NCBI RefSeq assembly: GCF_003287275.1 | Contig: NZ_QEVW01000005.1 | Span: 620,001 to 684,000, forward strand | DNA: 64,000 nt | Direction of reading: 5' to 3' | From: Paenibacillus taichungensis | Lineage (GTDB): Bacteria > Bacillota > Bacilli > Paenibacillales > Paenibacillaceae | Shown: piece by piece, positions 34,550 to 46,383 of the stretch | Position numbering within the stretch: the stretch's first letter is position 1 | Layout of the letters: each line of letters starts with the position of its first letter | Made by a program: the position numbers and the translations under genes | Notes under the pieces: generated by a model | Told to the model about the DNA's origin: nothing | Seen by the model: the letters and a program-made list of their open reading frames with translations, nothing else | Database searches by the model: none

Positions 34550-35782
34550 ATGAAAGCCGTTGGCGTCATTGTTGAATATAACCCTTTACATAACGGACAT
34601 GTCTATCATCTTAGTGAAGCCAGACGGCTCAGTGGAGCAGACGCTGTTGTGGCTGTGATGAGCGGCCCTTTCCTCCAGCGCGGCGAACCCGCCATCGTGG
34701 GCAAAAGGGCACGCACTGAGATGGCGCTGCATGCTGGCGCCGATCTGGTGCTTGAACTGCCGGTTGCCTATGCTGTACAACCGGCCGAGTGGTTCGCCTT
34801 TGGTGCGGTGTCCCTGCTGCACCGCACAGGCGTGGTGGACTCGCTCTGCTTCGGCAGCGAGTCCGGCGACCTGGACAGCCTGCAGCGCATTGCGCGCGTG
34901 CTGGCTGTGGAGCCCGCAGGGCTGCGCGAGCATATCGCGCGCCGCCTGCGGGAAGGCGCCAGCTACCCCGCCGCATACGCAGGTGCGGCGGCAGCGCTGG
35001 CGCCTGGCGGCGTCGATGCGGACGACGCCGCTGCACTGCTGGGGCAGCCCAACAATTCGCTTGGGCTGCACTACCTGATCGCGCTGCAACGGCTAGGCAG
35101 CGCGATCAGGCCCTTTACGGCGGCGCGTACCGGTGCCGCGTATCATCAGGCGACGCCCGGACCGGGTGCGATCGCCAGTGCAACTGCCGTCCGCCGCCTG
35201 CTGATGGCGGACGGGCCCGAAGCCGCCGCGCCGTACGTGCCGGCGGCAACCCTTGCCATTCTGCGGCGCGAATGGCAGGAAGGGAGCGCTCCCGTGCACT
35301 GGGAGTGCTTGGCGCAGCCGCTGCTGCACATTGCGGCCACACGCCGTACCTCCGAGCTGGAACAGATCGCCGAGGTCACGGAAGGACTCGAACACAGGCT
35401 GAGCCGTACACTTGCTCAACTTTCGGAGCCTTCAGTCGAGGCGTTGCTGAACGCACTCAAGACGAAACGCTACACACGCACAAAGCTACAGCGTATGCTG
35501 ACCCATTTGCTGCTGAATCATACCAAGGCCGAATGTTCGCCCGAGAAGCTGGCTGAAGGGCCAGCATACCTTCGTGTGCTGGGCTTTAATGCACAAGGAC
35601 AGAGCCTCTTGAAACAGATGAAAAAGACGGCTACTCTGCCTGTACTGCTGAAACCATCAACCTTTGTTCATAACCAGTTGGAACTGGATATACAAGCTCA
35701 GGCAGCATATGCACTTGCCTGCGAACACACCGATACACGTATGATGTACAGCGACTACTATGACCCGCCTGTAAGGCTCTAA
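34550..35782 (+). CDS. tmcAL: tRNA(Met) cytidine acetate ligase (YlbM)
   Basis: Uses ATP and acetate to make N4-acetylcytidine at the wobble position of elongator tRNA-Met. It has 410 residues from MKAVGVIVEYNPLHNGHVYH; this ATG (34550) matches Bacillus YlbM, although the frame is open 33 bases upstream. The nucleotidyltransferase HxGH motif is HNGH near residue 17, and LCFGSESGD lies near residue 100. The C-terminal part VLGFNAQGQSLLKQMKK is typical. The ribosome site AAAGGAG is 12 bases away. The middle of the gene (about 34700-35350) is strikingly G+C-rich, generating many antisense frames. Confidence 0.93.
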   Translation: MKAVGVIVEYNPLHNGHVYHLSEARRLSGADAVVAVMSGPFLQRGEPAIVGKRARTEMALHAGADLVLELPVAYAVQPAEWFAFGAVSLLHRTGVVDSLCFGSESGDLDSLQRIARVLAVEPAGLREHIARRLREGASYPAAYAGAAAALAPGGVDADDAAALLGQPNNSLGLHYLIALQRLGSAIRPFTAARTGAAYHQATPGPGAIASATAVRRLLMADGPEAAAPYVPAATLAILRREWQEGSAPVHWECLAQPLLHIAATRRTSELEQIAEVTEGLEHRLSRTLAQLSEPSVEALLNALKTKRYTRTKLQRMLTHLLLNHTKAECSPEKLAEGPAYLRVLGFNAQGQSLLKQMKKTATLPVLLKPSTFVHNQLELDIQAQAAYALACEHTDTRMMYSDYYDPPVRL

Positions 35783-35962
35783 CTCTACGTTCAGACCTAT
35801 ACATAGCTGGTTCAACATTAACGATTCGAAGCACCAACGACTCACAAGCTTTTGCCGGAGCCAGCGCTTAACCATCATTTGATGCAATTCTGATTTATTA
35901 TTATAAAATCGATTGATCAGACTCGCGTTGATCATGCGTTATTTTATATCGATCACTCACAC

Positions 35963-36013
35963 AAAATCCCCCTACTGCACACCGATTCAGCATCGTTGCA
36001 ATAGGGGGATTTC
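35963..36013. terminator. Bidirectional terminator between tmcAL and sepM-like gene
   Basis: AAATCCCCCTA (35964-35974) pairs with TAGGGGGATTT (36002-36012), with an inner TGCA/TGCA pair and T-rich flanks on both strands. Confidence 0.85.
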
Positions 36014-36063
36014 GCATCATCCTGATATTCTTTTAGTCTTGCTGTTCACTGATAATGATCCTT

Positions 36064-37104
36064 TTAGGATTTGACAGACAAGGTTTTCAGATAAGCCAGC
36101 GCATCATCCAGCGTGCTGACAGGAATGAGTTTCATTTTGGTGCCGATCTGTTCAGCCTTGGCTTCAGCTTCTTTATAATTGTCCTTCGGCACAAAGAAAA
36201 ACTCTGCATCTTTCCGGTCTGCCGCAACAATTTTGTGCACAACGCCACCAATTGCGCCAACCACTCCTTCTTTGTTAATGGTGCCTGTGCCAGCAATCCG
36301 GTGACCTTTCGTCAGATCTCCAGGGGTCAACTGATTGTAAATCTCCAGGGTGAACATCAGTCCAGCAGATGGACCACCTACCTGAGTATCCGTGAAGGAT
36401 ATCTGTTTATCCGGATCTTCTGCTTTCACTTTCTGAACCGCTCCGATCATGACACCCAGTGCCGGGCGAACTTCACCGGTTTTACTATCTTTCACTTCAA
36501 TTAGTTGAACGTCGCGGCTGATCGTCTCTCCGCCTCGCTCCAATTGCATCTCAACCGTATCTCCGACCCTTTTGTTCTTTAACTGCTCAGACAACACTGT
36601 ATTGTCCGGAGTTGCCGTTCCGTCTACACCCAAAATAATATCTCCGGGCTCAATATCTCCCTTAGGTTTTGGATCTTCGGACAGCCCAAATACAAAAATA
36701 TGCTCAGGAACAATGGAGTATTTCACTCCCGCCTGCTCATAAGCCGCCTCCATGGCCGAGGATTGTGAATCACTCATGAACCAGACCTGTTCGGCAGAAT
36801 ATTCCGCTTCGCTTTTGCCGCGCAGCCGATCTTCTTTTTTATCCACTTGTGCATTTCGATTAAACAAGGAGGTTCCTAGCAAAAACACATTGGCGTATGA
36901 TGCCGACACTGTCGTCATCATAAAAACTCCGCGTTCTTCCTTATCCCCCTCTTTCACGGTAACCATGGGTTTTACTTCGTCGGCACTACCAGGCATATAA
37001 ATAATATATGGCGTTGGCATATACACCGCAACATAGACGACCAGAGCCACCACGATCACAAAGATCGAAGCTCTGAATCCGCCAGATTTCCGAATCCGAT
37101 TCAT
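36064..37104 (-). CDS. SepM/YlbL-type membrane PDZ-Lon protease
   Basis: A 346-residue protein from ATG 37104. One N-terminal membrane helix (ASIFVIVVALVVYVAVYM) is followed by an extracellular region. A PDZ domain lies around residues 120-200 (EPGDIILGVDGTATPD) and a Lon-type S16 protease domain at the C-terminus. The catalytic Ser is in TQVGGPSAGLMFTLEIYN, the Lys in GVVHKIVAADRKD, and GTINKEGVVGAIGG lies between them. In streptococci SepM processes competence peptide; in Bacillus YlbL is linked to DNA-damage checkpoint recovery. The neighbourhood with ylbM, ylbJ, coaD and rsmD matches Bacillus. Confidence 0.93.
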   Translation of the reverse strand: MNRIRKSGGFRASIFVIVVALVVYVAVYMPTPYIIYMPGSADEVKPMVTVKEGDKEERGVFMMTTVSASYANVFLLGTSLFNRNAQVDKKEDRLRGKSEAEYSAEQVWFMSDSQSSAMEAAYEQAGVKYSIVPEHIFVFGLSEDPKPKGDIEPGDIILGVDGTATPDNTVLSEQLKNKRVGDTVEMQLERGGETISRDVQLIEVKDSKTGEVRPALGVMIGAVQKVKAEDPDKQISFTDTQVGGPSAGLMFTLEIYNQLTPGDLTKGHRIAGTGTINKEGVVGAIGGVVHKIVAADRKDAEFFFVPKDNYKEAEAKAEQIGTKMKLIPVSTLDDALAYLKTLSVKS

Positions 37105-37307
37105 TGCATGAGCCCCCGTTCTTTGCGTATCTTTCAATAATTATAAGTCTAACACTCTCATGCTTTTGCATACAATGGTACAGGCCGGATAGGCCGCTGT
37201 TTACAGCAGCTTATCCGGTCAAGGCCGAAGCGTCCACGGACGTCATTCGGCCGTCCACAACTAATCCTGGCCGAGTGTATGCGGCACGATCCATATGAGG
37301 TGAAACA

Positions 37308-38564
37308 ATGACAATGCAGAGCGAAGTTACGGGCTCTGGACCGTTACGAACGGTACTTATGAGTACAGGCGCTTTATTGCTGGTAATTGCAGTAGTTGTA
37401 TCTCCGAAAGATTCATTCGATGCCTCTATTCAAGGTTTGGATATCTGGTGGAAAATCATCTTTCCAGCCATGCTTCCATTCCTGATGTTATCCCAAATGC
37501 TGACTGCATTCGGCTTTACCCACGCACTTGGCGTCTTATTAGGGCCATTAATGCAGCGGTGGTTCCGTCTGCCAGGCAAAGCCGGACTGGCTGTTGTTGT
37601 CGGCATGTGCGGCGGCTTTCCGGCAGGAGCAGATACCGCCTCGCGCCTAGTGCAGGATCAACAAATTACCGCCAAACAGGCGGGCATTGTCGCAGCAGCA
37701 TCTCATTTCGCCAATCCATTGATGATTATACTTGTCATCGGTGCAGCTTTTCTTCACCAGCCTGCTGCCGGATATTTCCTTCTGATCGTTCACTGGGTTA
37801 GTGGCTGGATTGCCACTATGATCGGAGTACGACTCGTACCCAAGGAATCAAAAGGGGAAAAACCCTCAACTTCAACCCCTTCTTCGTATAAACGACGGAG
37901 CCTATGGTCACAAATGATGCTTGCAGCGCGTGAAGCCCAGGAACGTGACGGACGCGGGTTCGGCAAATTGCTTGGTGACACGGTCTCCCAAGCTGTGCAA
38001 ACCTTAATGATGACCGGAGGATATATGATTGTGTTTGCCGTGTTTGTTCGGCTTCTCACCCTCTATATCACCCCCGGTACTTCAGTTGCTTTTTGGCCCT
38101 CACTTCTGGAACTCCATCTCGGAACTTATCATCTGAGTCAGAGCCCACTGACACCCGTTCTGCTAATGTCTTTGCTTGCAGCTGTTCTCGGCTGGGGAGG
38201 TCTATGCTCTCATCTGCAAGTCTCCGCCGTGCTGAAAGCTGCTGGACTTGCCGCAACATCCATGTTGTATTTTGCCGGAATCCGCCTGCTTCATGCATTG
38301 GTTGCATTTTTCATCAGCTTGCTGCTGTGGCTGCCTTTCAGCCGTTACAGCTCCGAAGTCTGGGCCACGTTTCAGAACAATTCGGGCAATGGTTTGGCAC
38401 CATTCCTAACCAAGCAGTCCCTGGTAGGCATGAACACCTCTGACATCATCGATGCCGTCTGGATTGGCTTCCCTGCTGCCTGTATCGGTCTGGCAATGCT
38501 GCTCACCGTCATGATCTGCCTATCCGGGCTGACCTTCTGGTTTAACCGCCGGTTTTCTCGCTAA
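37308..38564 (+). CDS. ylbJ: Sporulation integral membrane protein YlbJ
   Basis: A 418-residue multi-pass membrane protein of the nucleoside-recognition (gate) family. [36 protein letters not shown] and [17 protein letters not shown] are the family blocks; eight or more hydrophobic segments are present. In B. subtilis ylbJ is a SigE-dependent gene needed for spore formation. No SigE promoter was identified by eye. AGGTGAAACA precedes the ATG at 37308. Its last 23 bases overlap the end of the convergent coaD. Confidence 0.9.
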   Translation: MTMQSEVTGSGPLRTVLMSTGALLLVIAVVVSPKDSFDASIQGLDIWWKIIFPAMLPFLMLSQMLTAFGFTHALGVLLGPLMQRWFRLPGKAGLAVVVGMCGGFPAGADTASRLVQDQQITAKQAGIVAAASHFANPLMIILVIGAAFLHQPAAGYFLLIVHWVSGWIATMIGVRLVPKESKGEKPSTSTPSSYKRRSLWSQMMLAAREAQERDGRGFGKLLGDTVSQAVQTLMMTGGYMIVFAVFVRLLTLYITPGTSVAFWPSLLELHLGTYHLSQSPLTPVLLMSLLAAVLGWGGLCSHLQVSAVLKAAGLAATSMLYFAGIRLLHALVAFFISLLLWLPFSRYSSEVWATFQNNSGNGLAPFLTKQSLVGMNTSDIIDAVWIGFPAACIGLAMLLTVMICLSGLTFWFNRRFSR

Positions 38565-39057
38565 TTTTCTGACGCAGTGCGGCTTCCACTTCAGGTGAGA
38601 CCAGATCGGTGACATCTCCGTGGTAGTGGGCAATTTCCTTGACGATGCTGGAGCTCAGATAAGAATATTTCGGATTGGTCATCATAAAAATGGTTTCCGC
38701 ATCCGGATTTAACTTGCTGTTCGTCGAAGCCAGCTGGAGCTCATATTCAAAATCCGTCACCGAGCGGATACCACGGACAATGACCTGAGCATCTTTTTGC
38801 CGTACATAATTTGCCGTCAGATCACGGAAGCTATCCACCTCCACATTAGGCAGATGACTCGTGACTTCCGTAATAAGACTCTTGCGTTCTTCCACCGTAA
38901 ATAATGGATTTTTGCTCATATTGTTCAATACAGCCACGATGACGCGATCGAACTGCTTCGACGCCCGAGCAATAATGTCCAGATGGCCCATGGTTACCGG
39001 ATCAAAACTGCCTGGATATACGGCAATTCGTTCCTGACGATGTATCATTTCACTCAT
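38542..39057 (-). CDS. coaD: Phosphopantetheine adenylyltransferase
   Basis: Makes dephospho-CoA from phosphopantetheine and ATP. It has 171 residues from ATG 39057, which overlaps the rsmD stop by 8 bases; GGAGG lies 6 bases upstream. [18 protein letters not shown] near residue 12 has the nucleotidyltransferase T-x-[17 protein letters not shown] near 95 and [19 protein letters not shown] near 128 complete the pattern. The upstream open frame lies inside rsmD and is not used. Confidence 0.96.
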   Translation of the reverse strand: MSEMIHRQERIAVYPGSFDPVTMGHLDIIARASKQFDRVIVAVLNNMSKNPLFTVEERKSLITEVTSHLPNVEVDSFRDLTANYVRQKDAQVIVRGIRSVTDFEYELQLASTNSKLNPDAETIFMMTNPKYSYLSSSIVKEIAHYHGDVTDLVSPEVEAALRQKISEKTGG

Positions 39058-39661
39058 GAGGAGCCTCCTCTTCTGCTGTGCTGGGTTCTCCATCTTCTGT
39101 TTTTGCAGCAGTTGCGTAATGATAGATGGATACAGCTGTCTCCCCATACAATGCCTTGCGCGTTTGTTCAAACGGGCCGAATTGCTCAGGGTAATGATAT
39201 TTGGATTCATATTCAAGCACGATGGTCGCTTCCGGTTCAAGCAGATCCAGTTCGTGCATCATAAGCATTAACTCGTCCCCATTTTTCATACGGTAGGGCG
39301 GATCAAGAAATACGAGATCAAATTGTGTGCTTCGCTTGGCGAGCGCCTTCAATGCACGACTGGCATCATTCCGGTATATGGCCGCCTGATCTTCCAGCTT
39401 GGTGGCCTTCAGATTTGCACGGATCACTTCAATACTCTTCGATTCCAAGTCAACAAAAACAGCCTTGTCCATGCCGCGGCTCAGCGCCTCAATACCGAGA
39501 CCTCCACTGCCCGCAAACAGATCCAATGCTGTACCGCCCTCAAAATACGGGCCAATCATACTAAACAACGCTTCCTTCACCTTGTCGGTGGTCGGCCGCG
39601 TCCCTGTGCCAGGAACAGCCTTCAGCGGTCTGCCTTTCGCACTCCCAGATACCACTCTCAC
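39050..39661 (-). CDS. rsmD: 16S rRNA (guanine(966)-N(2))-methyltransferase
   Basis: Methylates G966 in 30S subunits. It has 203 residues starting [20 protein letters not shown] from GTG 39661. [20 protein letters not shown] near residue 45 binds S-adenosylmethionine, and [13 protein letters not shown] near 125 is the N6/N2-methylase catalytic motif. The C-terminal tail [15 protein letters not shown] is acidic and variable. It is coupled to coaD by overlap. Confidence 0.96.
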   Translation of the reverse strand: MRVVSGSAKGRPLKAVPGTGTRPTTDKVKEALFSMIGPYFEGGTALDLFAGSGGLGIEALSRGMDKAVFVDLESKSIEVIRANLKATKLEDQAAIYRNDASRALKALAKRSTQFDLVFLDPPYRMKNGDELMLMMHELDLLEPEATIVLEYESKYHYPEQFGPFEQTRKALYGETAVSIYHYATAAKTEDGEPSTAEEEAPHE

Positions 39662-40009
39662 TGATGAGTCACCTTTTCTCTCTATGTAAGTTTATTGATA
39701 AAGCTATCGTACCACAATCGGGTTCAGTTTGAAAAATAGTCCGTCTGCTTTGTCGCCGAAATTTTGTTGACGAATTGTTGACGCAAATGTATAAAAAGGA
39801 AACTTTCCGGCCATCCTGTAATTATCGACATCACAAGTGTCGTAGACAACCGCGGAGAAGACTTACGTTTCCCCATAAGCTCTTCGTCCGGTTTCTCCTC
39901 TCCCATGAAAAAGAAGCTCTCGAAAGAGGGCTTCTTTTTGTTATCATTATTATGTACCAGTACCGCATTGACCAATTATAAATCCGTTGCCCTCAGACAA
40001 CACTATTCC
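39662..40009. other. Intergenic region between rsmD and an unknown gene pair
   Basis: About 350 bases. A terminator (39906-39940) closes the unknown gene pair, and the rsmD promoter must lie in 39662-39800 but was not assigned. A leftward frame at 39724-39975 spans the terminator and is rejected. Confidence 0.5.
39906..39940 (-). terminator. Terminator after the unknown gene at 40010
   Basis: AAAAAGAAGC..CTC and GAG..GCTTCTTTTT pair around loop GAAA with T-runs on both strands. Confidence 0.85.
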
Positions 40010-40429
40010 TCAAACTTCATCCATACTGGCCTCAAATTCAGATGGTAACCATCCAATATCTTCAAGCCATTCTTTCATATCGTTCATAAATTCCACATGA
40101 TTCAAGTGTTCGATCTTATATTTCTTTAGTTTGTCGCTCAGAAAAGCATAGAAATAATGACTCAGCTCATATCGCTGTCTGCTTTTACTGAACGTTTTAT
40201 ACTGATCCTCACTGACCGTCATATCAAAATAAATCGTATTGTCCTTCTTCGCATATCTGACCGTCGATTTTCTCTCATATTCTTCAGGCAGACATCTGAA
40301 AACAAAAAACAGCTCAATGTCACACGCTTGATACTTACTTTCAGCTTTATGAAACACAGGCTGCAATTCATCGGAAAGTACAGCGACTTGTGTTAAGCCT
40401 GAGGTGTCTGTCGACTTATCCAGTATCAT
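40010..40429 (-). CDS. Hypothetical 139-residue protein
   Basis: Not recognised. A soluble, charged protein without signal peptide or membrane segment, rich in aromatic residues (YDQYKTFSK-type stretches, ELSHYFYAFLSDKLKKY) and ending acidic. The single cysteines in YQACDIELFFVFRCLPEE do not form a CxxC motif. The ATG follows GAGGGACTT and begins one base after the stop of the small membrane protein upstream (40431-40736), so the two are translated together. A membrane-plus-soluble small pair could be anything from a stress regulator to a toxin/immunity pair; I see no diagnostic residue. Confidence 0.7.
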   Translation of the reverse strand: MILDKSTDTSGLTQVAVLSDELQPVFHKAESKYQACDIELFFVFRCLPEEYERKSTVRYAKKDNTIYFDMTVSEDQYKTFSKSRQRYELSHYFYAFLSDKLKKYKIEHLNHVEFMNDMKEWLEDIGWLPSEFEASMDEV

Positions 40430-40430
40430 A

Positions 40431-40736
40431 TTAAAGTCCCTCTTTGTTCATCTCTTTGCTCATCTCTCTGTATTTCCGATTTGAACGGCGCAGGTTAATC
40501 ATTGAAACCATAAGGAAAACTACAGGCAACAACATATTCCATGACTGATTCTTAATCATCACAATAGCAAAGAACACCATTGCTGCCCATACCACTATTT
40601 CAATTGCTTCATGCTTGGTTAACGTACGCTTGAATGCTTTTCTGGAAATGAGACGAATTAGGAAATAAGCGATTAAGCAATAGAATGCACCCATTCCCAG
40701 TATGGCAATCAGGACCAACAACATCTCCATGAACAT
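40431..40736 (-). CDS. Hypothetical 101-residue small membrane protein
   Basis: Not recognised. Three hydrophobic stretches (LLVLIAILGMGAFYCLIAYFL, IVVWAAMVFFAIVMI, MLLPVVFLMVSMI) separated by a basic loop ISRKAFKRTLTKHE and a basic/acidic tail NRKYREMSKEMNKEGL. The start is ambiguous between two ATGs (40736 and two codons in); AAGGAGAGG lies just ahead. It is the first gene of a two-gene leftward unit with 40010-40429. Confidence 0.7.
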   Translation of the reverse strand: MFMEMLLVLIAILGMGAFYCLIAYFLIRLISRKAFKRTLTKHEAIEIVVWAAMVFFAIVMIKNQSWNMLLPVVFLMVSMINLRRSNRKYREMSKEMNKEGL

Positions 40737-40840
40737 GCCTCTCCTTCACTCCACTCCACTTAATTTCCTTAAATTTTACCATATGAGAAAAAGAGTGTCA
40801 TCGTAATGAACCCGTCTACACTCTCCACATCACCCCTCAT

Positions 40841-41146
40841 TTACTTCTCTTCACTAATCACTGTCGCGTTATAGATCACAATCCGTTTACCATCTAGATC
40901 AAAAAGTACTTTGTTCCCGTATTCCGTATCTTGCAAATCAATCTTACCTTCATATGTCTGAATCAACTCTCCCGAGTCACTGTAGACTTTAACCACACGC
41001 TCCAGACCCCCGGCGTTGTTGGACCGCATCGTTTTCAGCGCACGTTCACCTGAAGCCGTGTTGAAATACCAGATTAAGCATCCTACGATGATGCCTAGTA
41101 TGACGAGAATCGTTACCCATACACCTGTCTTTGCTTTTCTGCTCAA
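40841..41146 (-). CDS. Hypothetical membrane-anchored 101-residue protein
   Basis: Not recognised. One N-terminal membrane segment (VWVTILVILGIIVGCLIWYF, residues about 9-28) followed by a soluble beta-rich part (VVKVYSDSGELIQTYEGKID, KVLFDLDGKRIVIYNATVI). It could be anchored with the soluble part outside or could resemble a phage/plasmid-style short exported domain; no motif decides. TTG start at 41146 with AAGGAGG 8 bases ahead. Confidence 0.7.
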   Translation of the reverse strand: MSRKAKTGVWVTILVILGIIVGCLIWYFNTASGERALKTMRSNNAGGLERVVKVYSDSGELIQTYEGKIDLQDTEYGNKVLFDLDGKRIVIYNATVISEEK

Positions 41147-41294
41147 AATTAGCGCCTCCTTTATCCGTGTCCAGTACAGTACGTGACAGGTACGGTAGCG
41201 GTTTCATAGCTCACCATCTGAAAACAGCAAACAGAGGCCCCCAACTTGCGGAGACCCCTGTCCTCTAGCTACTTCTTATACAGCTCATACTGCG

Positions 41295-44384
<3,090 letters not shown>

Positions 44385-44429
44385 TTATTCAGTACAGATT
44401 CTTATTTTCCTTTTAGGAAACAAACATAA

Positions 44430-44477
44430 ACAAACAGAAAGACAGAGGAACACCATGTCAGGCGCCCTCTTCTTTCT
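44430..44477 (-). terminator. Terminator between importer permease and lacZ-type gene
   Basis: On the minus strand AGAAAGA.GAGG pairs with CCTCT.TCTTTCT and is followed by GTTTGTTTATG. It lies 43 bases after the permease stop. Confidence 0.6.
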
Positions 44478-44519
44478 CTTCTACATTAACGTCCATTCAG
44501 ACGATTTGTTGATGATGCA

Positions 44520-45350
44520 TTATTTGACGGAACCAACCATACCTGCGACAAAGTGTTTTTGCATAATGAAGAATACAAGGGCTGTCGGTAATGTCGCGAT
44601 GACGATGGCGGTCATGATGACACCATAATCCGGTGAATAACTGGAACCGAGGTTCGAGATTAACAGCGGAATCGTCTGTTGGTCTGGCGTTTGCAGCACC
44701 ACGAGCGGCCACAGGTAGTTATTCCAGCTGCTCATGAATGTGATGATCGCAGCTGCTGCATATGTTGTTTTCATCGTTGGCATGTAGATCTTCAGGAAGA
44801 TGCCAATTTCGCTCAGACCATCAATTCGGCCAGCTTCAAGCATCTCTTTCGGGAACATTTTGGTGTTCTGACGGAAGAAGAAGATCAGGAATGCTGTCGT
44901 AATCGTTGGCAAAATAACGGCAGCCATGGTGTTGATTCCAATAAACGGTGCAAAGCCAGAGATCGTAGCAAACATTCGGTATAAAGGAACCATGAGCGCT
45001 GCGAACGGAATCATCATGGACAGCAACAGAATGTTAAATACGATATCACGTGATTTCGTCCGGTATACTTCGAATCCATAACCTGCCAGGGAACCAATCA
45101 GCAGAGCAAGAATCGTGGAAATAACGGAAACAATCGCAGAATTTCCAAGAGCCTGTACCAGATTGGTCGAATCCAGCAATTTGCTGAAGTTATCAAGGAA
45201 AGCCGATCCAGGAAGCAGTCTGCCTTTGGTGACATCTACAGAAGCATTGGTTGAACTGACAAGCATCCAGAAGAACGGGAAGATGGACACAAATGCAACG
45301 ATGGACAGAAAGACATATGTGAATATACGTTTTGCTTTTGCTTTAGCCAT
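44520..45350 (-). CDS. Sugar ABC transporter permease, MalG type
   Basis: A 276-residue carbohydrate importer permease (CUT1 type) with about six membrane helices. EAGRIDGLSEIGIFLKIYMP near residue 175 is the EAA loop that contacts the ATPase. MMIPFAALMVPLYRMF and ATLPTALVFFIMQKHFVAGM are conserved. The ATG at 45350 overlaps the end of the preceding permease gene by eight bases; AGGTGA is inside that gene. No ATPase gene is present, as is usual because a shared MsmX-type ATPase serves several importers. Confidence 0.94.
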   Translation of the reverse strand: MAKAKAKRIFTYVFLSIVAFVSIFPFFWMLVSSTNASVDVTKGRLLPGSAFLDNFSKLLDSTNLVQALGNSAIVSVISTILALLIGSLAGYGFEVYRTKSRDIVFNILLLSMMIPFAALMVPLYRMFATISGFAPFIGINTMAAVILPTITTAFLIFFFRQNTKMFPKEMLEAGRIDGLSEIGIFLKIYMPTMKTTYAAAAIITFMSSWNNYLWPLVVLQTPDQQTIPLLISNLGSSYSPDYGVIMTAIVIATLPTALVFFIMQKHFVAGMVGSVK

Positions 45351-46245
45351 TTCTCTCACCTGCCACTTTGAACTGGATAATGGACAATACGATAATCATC
45401 AGCACGATGGAATACGAAACGGTTGCCGCATATCCGAAGTCCGGTGAATATTTGAACGAAAGGTTATAGATGTACTGGGAGATGGACATCGTCGCATTAC
45501 CCGGACCACCTTTGGTGATGTTCATAATCTCATCGAAAATTTGCAAAGTACCGATCGTCGATGTAATGGAGGTGAACAGGATAATCGGTTTAAGCAATGG
45601 AACGGTAATTTTGAAAAATTGCGTGAATGCATTCGCGCCATCAATCCGTGCAGCTTCATAGATTGACTGATCAATGTTCTGAAGAGATGACAGATAGAAA
45701 ATCATGTTATATCCGGTCCAACGCCAAGTAACGGCGATTATAATCGTAATTTTAGCCCAGAACGGGTCAGTGATCCATTGAATCGGTTCAGCAATCACGT
45801 GTAGATTCATCAGGAATTGGTTAACCATTCCGTCAGAAGAGAACAGATATTTGAATACGACAGAGTACGCAACCAATGAGGTTACACAAGGCAGGAAGAT
45901 GGCAGTACGGAAGAAGCTGCGGAAGCGCAACGTACTGTCATTCAATAAAACGGAAATAAACAAACCGAGAATAATCATGACAGGCACTTGAATAATCAAG
46001 TACAGAAATGTATTGGATACAGCAGTACGGAACGTTGTATCAATAAATAATCTTTTATAGTTAGCTAGGCCCGTAAATTCAAGATTGGCTCCTACACCAG
46101 ACTTGAACGACAAGAGCAGCGCTTGCAGCATCGGATAGAAGTAAAATGCAACGATCCCGATAACAGCGAGCGATATAAAAGCCCATCCAGTCAAATTATT
46201 TTTCTTTTGGAGACTGTCTCCTGTATTCATGGCTTTGGCTTTCAC
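45343..46245 (-). CDS. Sugar ABC transporter permease, MalF type
   Basis: A 300-residue CUT1 permease with six helices. YEAARIDGANAFTQFFKITVPL near residue 205 is the EAA loop, and FFRTAIFLPCVTSLVAYSVV and TRWKTGYN-like WRWTGYNMIFYL are typical. The start is set at the GTG of 46245 (AGAGGAG 7 bases ahead, then KAKAMNTGDS); a longer in-frame start at 46302 would fall inside the stem-loop between this gene and the binding protein gene. It pairs with the MalG-type permease. Confidence 0.93.
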   Translation of the reverse strand: MKAKAMNTGDSLQKKNNLTGWAFISLAVIGIVAFYFYPMLQALLLSFKSGVGANLEFTGLANYKRLFIDTTFRTAVSNTFLYLIIQVPVMIILGLFISVLLNDSTLRFRSFFRTAIFLPCVTSLVAYSVVFKYLFSSDGMVNQFLMNLHVIAEPIQWITDPFWAKITIIIAVTWRWTGYNMIFYLSSLQNIDQSIYEAARIDGANAFTQFFKITVPLLKPIILFTSITSTIGTLQIFDEIMNITKGGPGNATMSISQYIYNLSFKYSPDFGYAATVSYSIVLMIIVLSIIQFKVAGERNG

Positions 46246-46277
46246 AGTATGGCTCCTCTCTCTCCGTGTAACATGGA

Positions 46278-46364
46278 TAGAACCCAGGGAGCCTTCCACC
46301 ATGTCCGGGTCGGCTGTTGCTTATGCCAGACAGTGGAACGGCTCCGATGCTTCCTTGGGTTCTA
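46278..46364 (-). promoter_or_regulatory. Long stem-loop between binding protein and permease genes
   Basis: On the minus strand TAGAACCCA (46356-46364) pairs with TGGGTTCTA (46278-46286), with inner GGAGCC/GGCTCC and TTCCAC/GTGGAA. No T-run follows, so it more likely stabilises the binding-protein mRNA and reduces read-through, as known for many sugar importer operons. Confidence 0.65.
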
Positions 46365-46383
46365 TAAGTTACCGTGGATCATC

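Noticed and set aside
34586..35556. Several long frames on both strands in the middle of tmcAL
   Set aside because: They arise from the G+C-rich segment; the sense gene is clearly identified by conserved motifs.
35657..35935. 92-codon leftward frame at the end of tmcAL
   Set aside because: Overlaps the conserved end of tmcAL and has no ribosome site.
39724..39975. 83-codon leftward frame after rsmD
   Set aside because: It spans a strong terminator hairpin and has no recognisable sequence.
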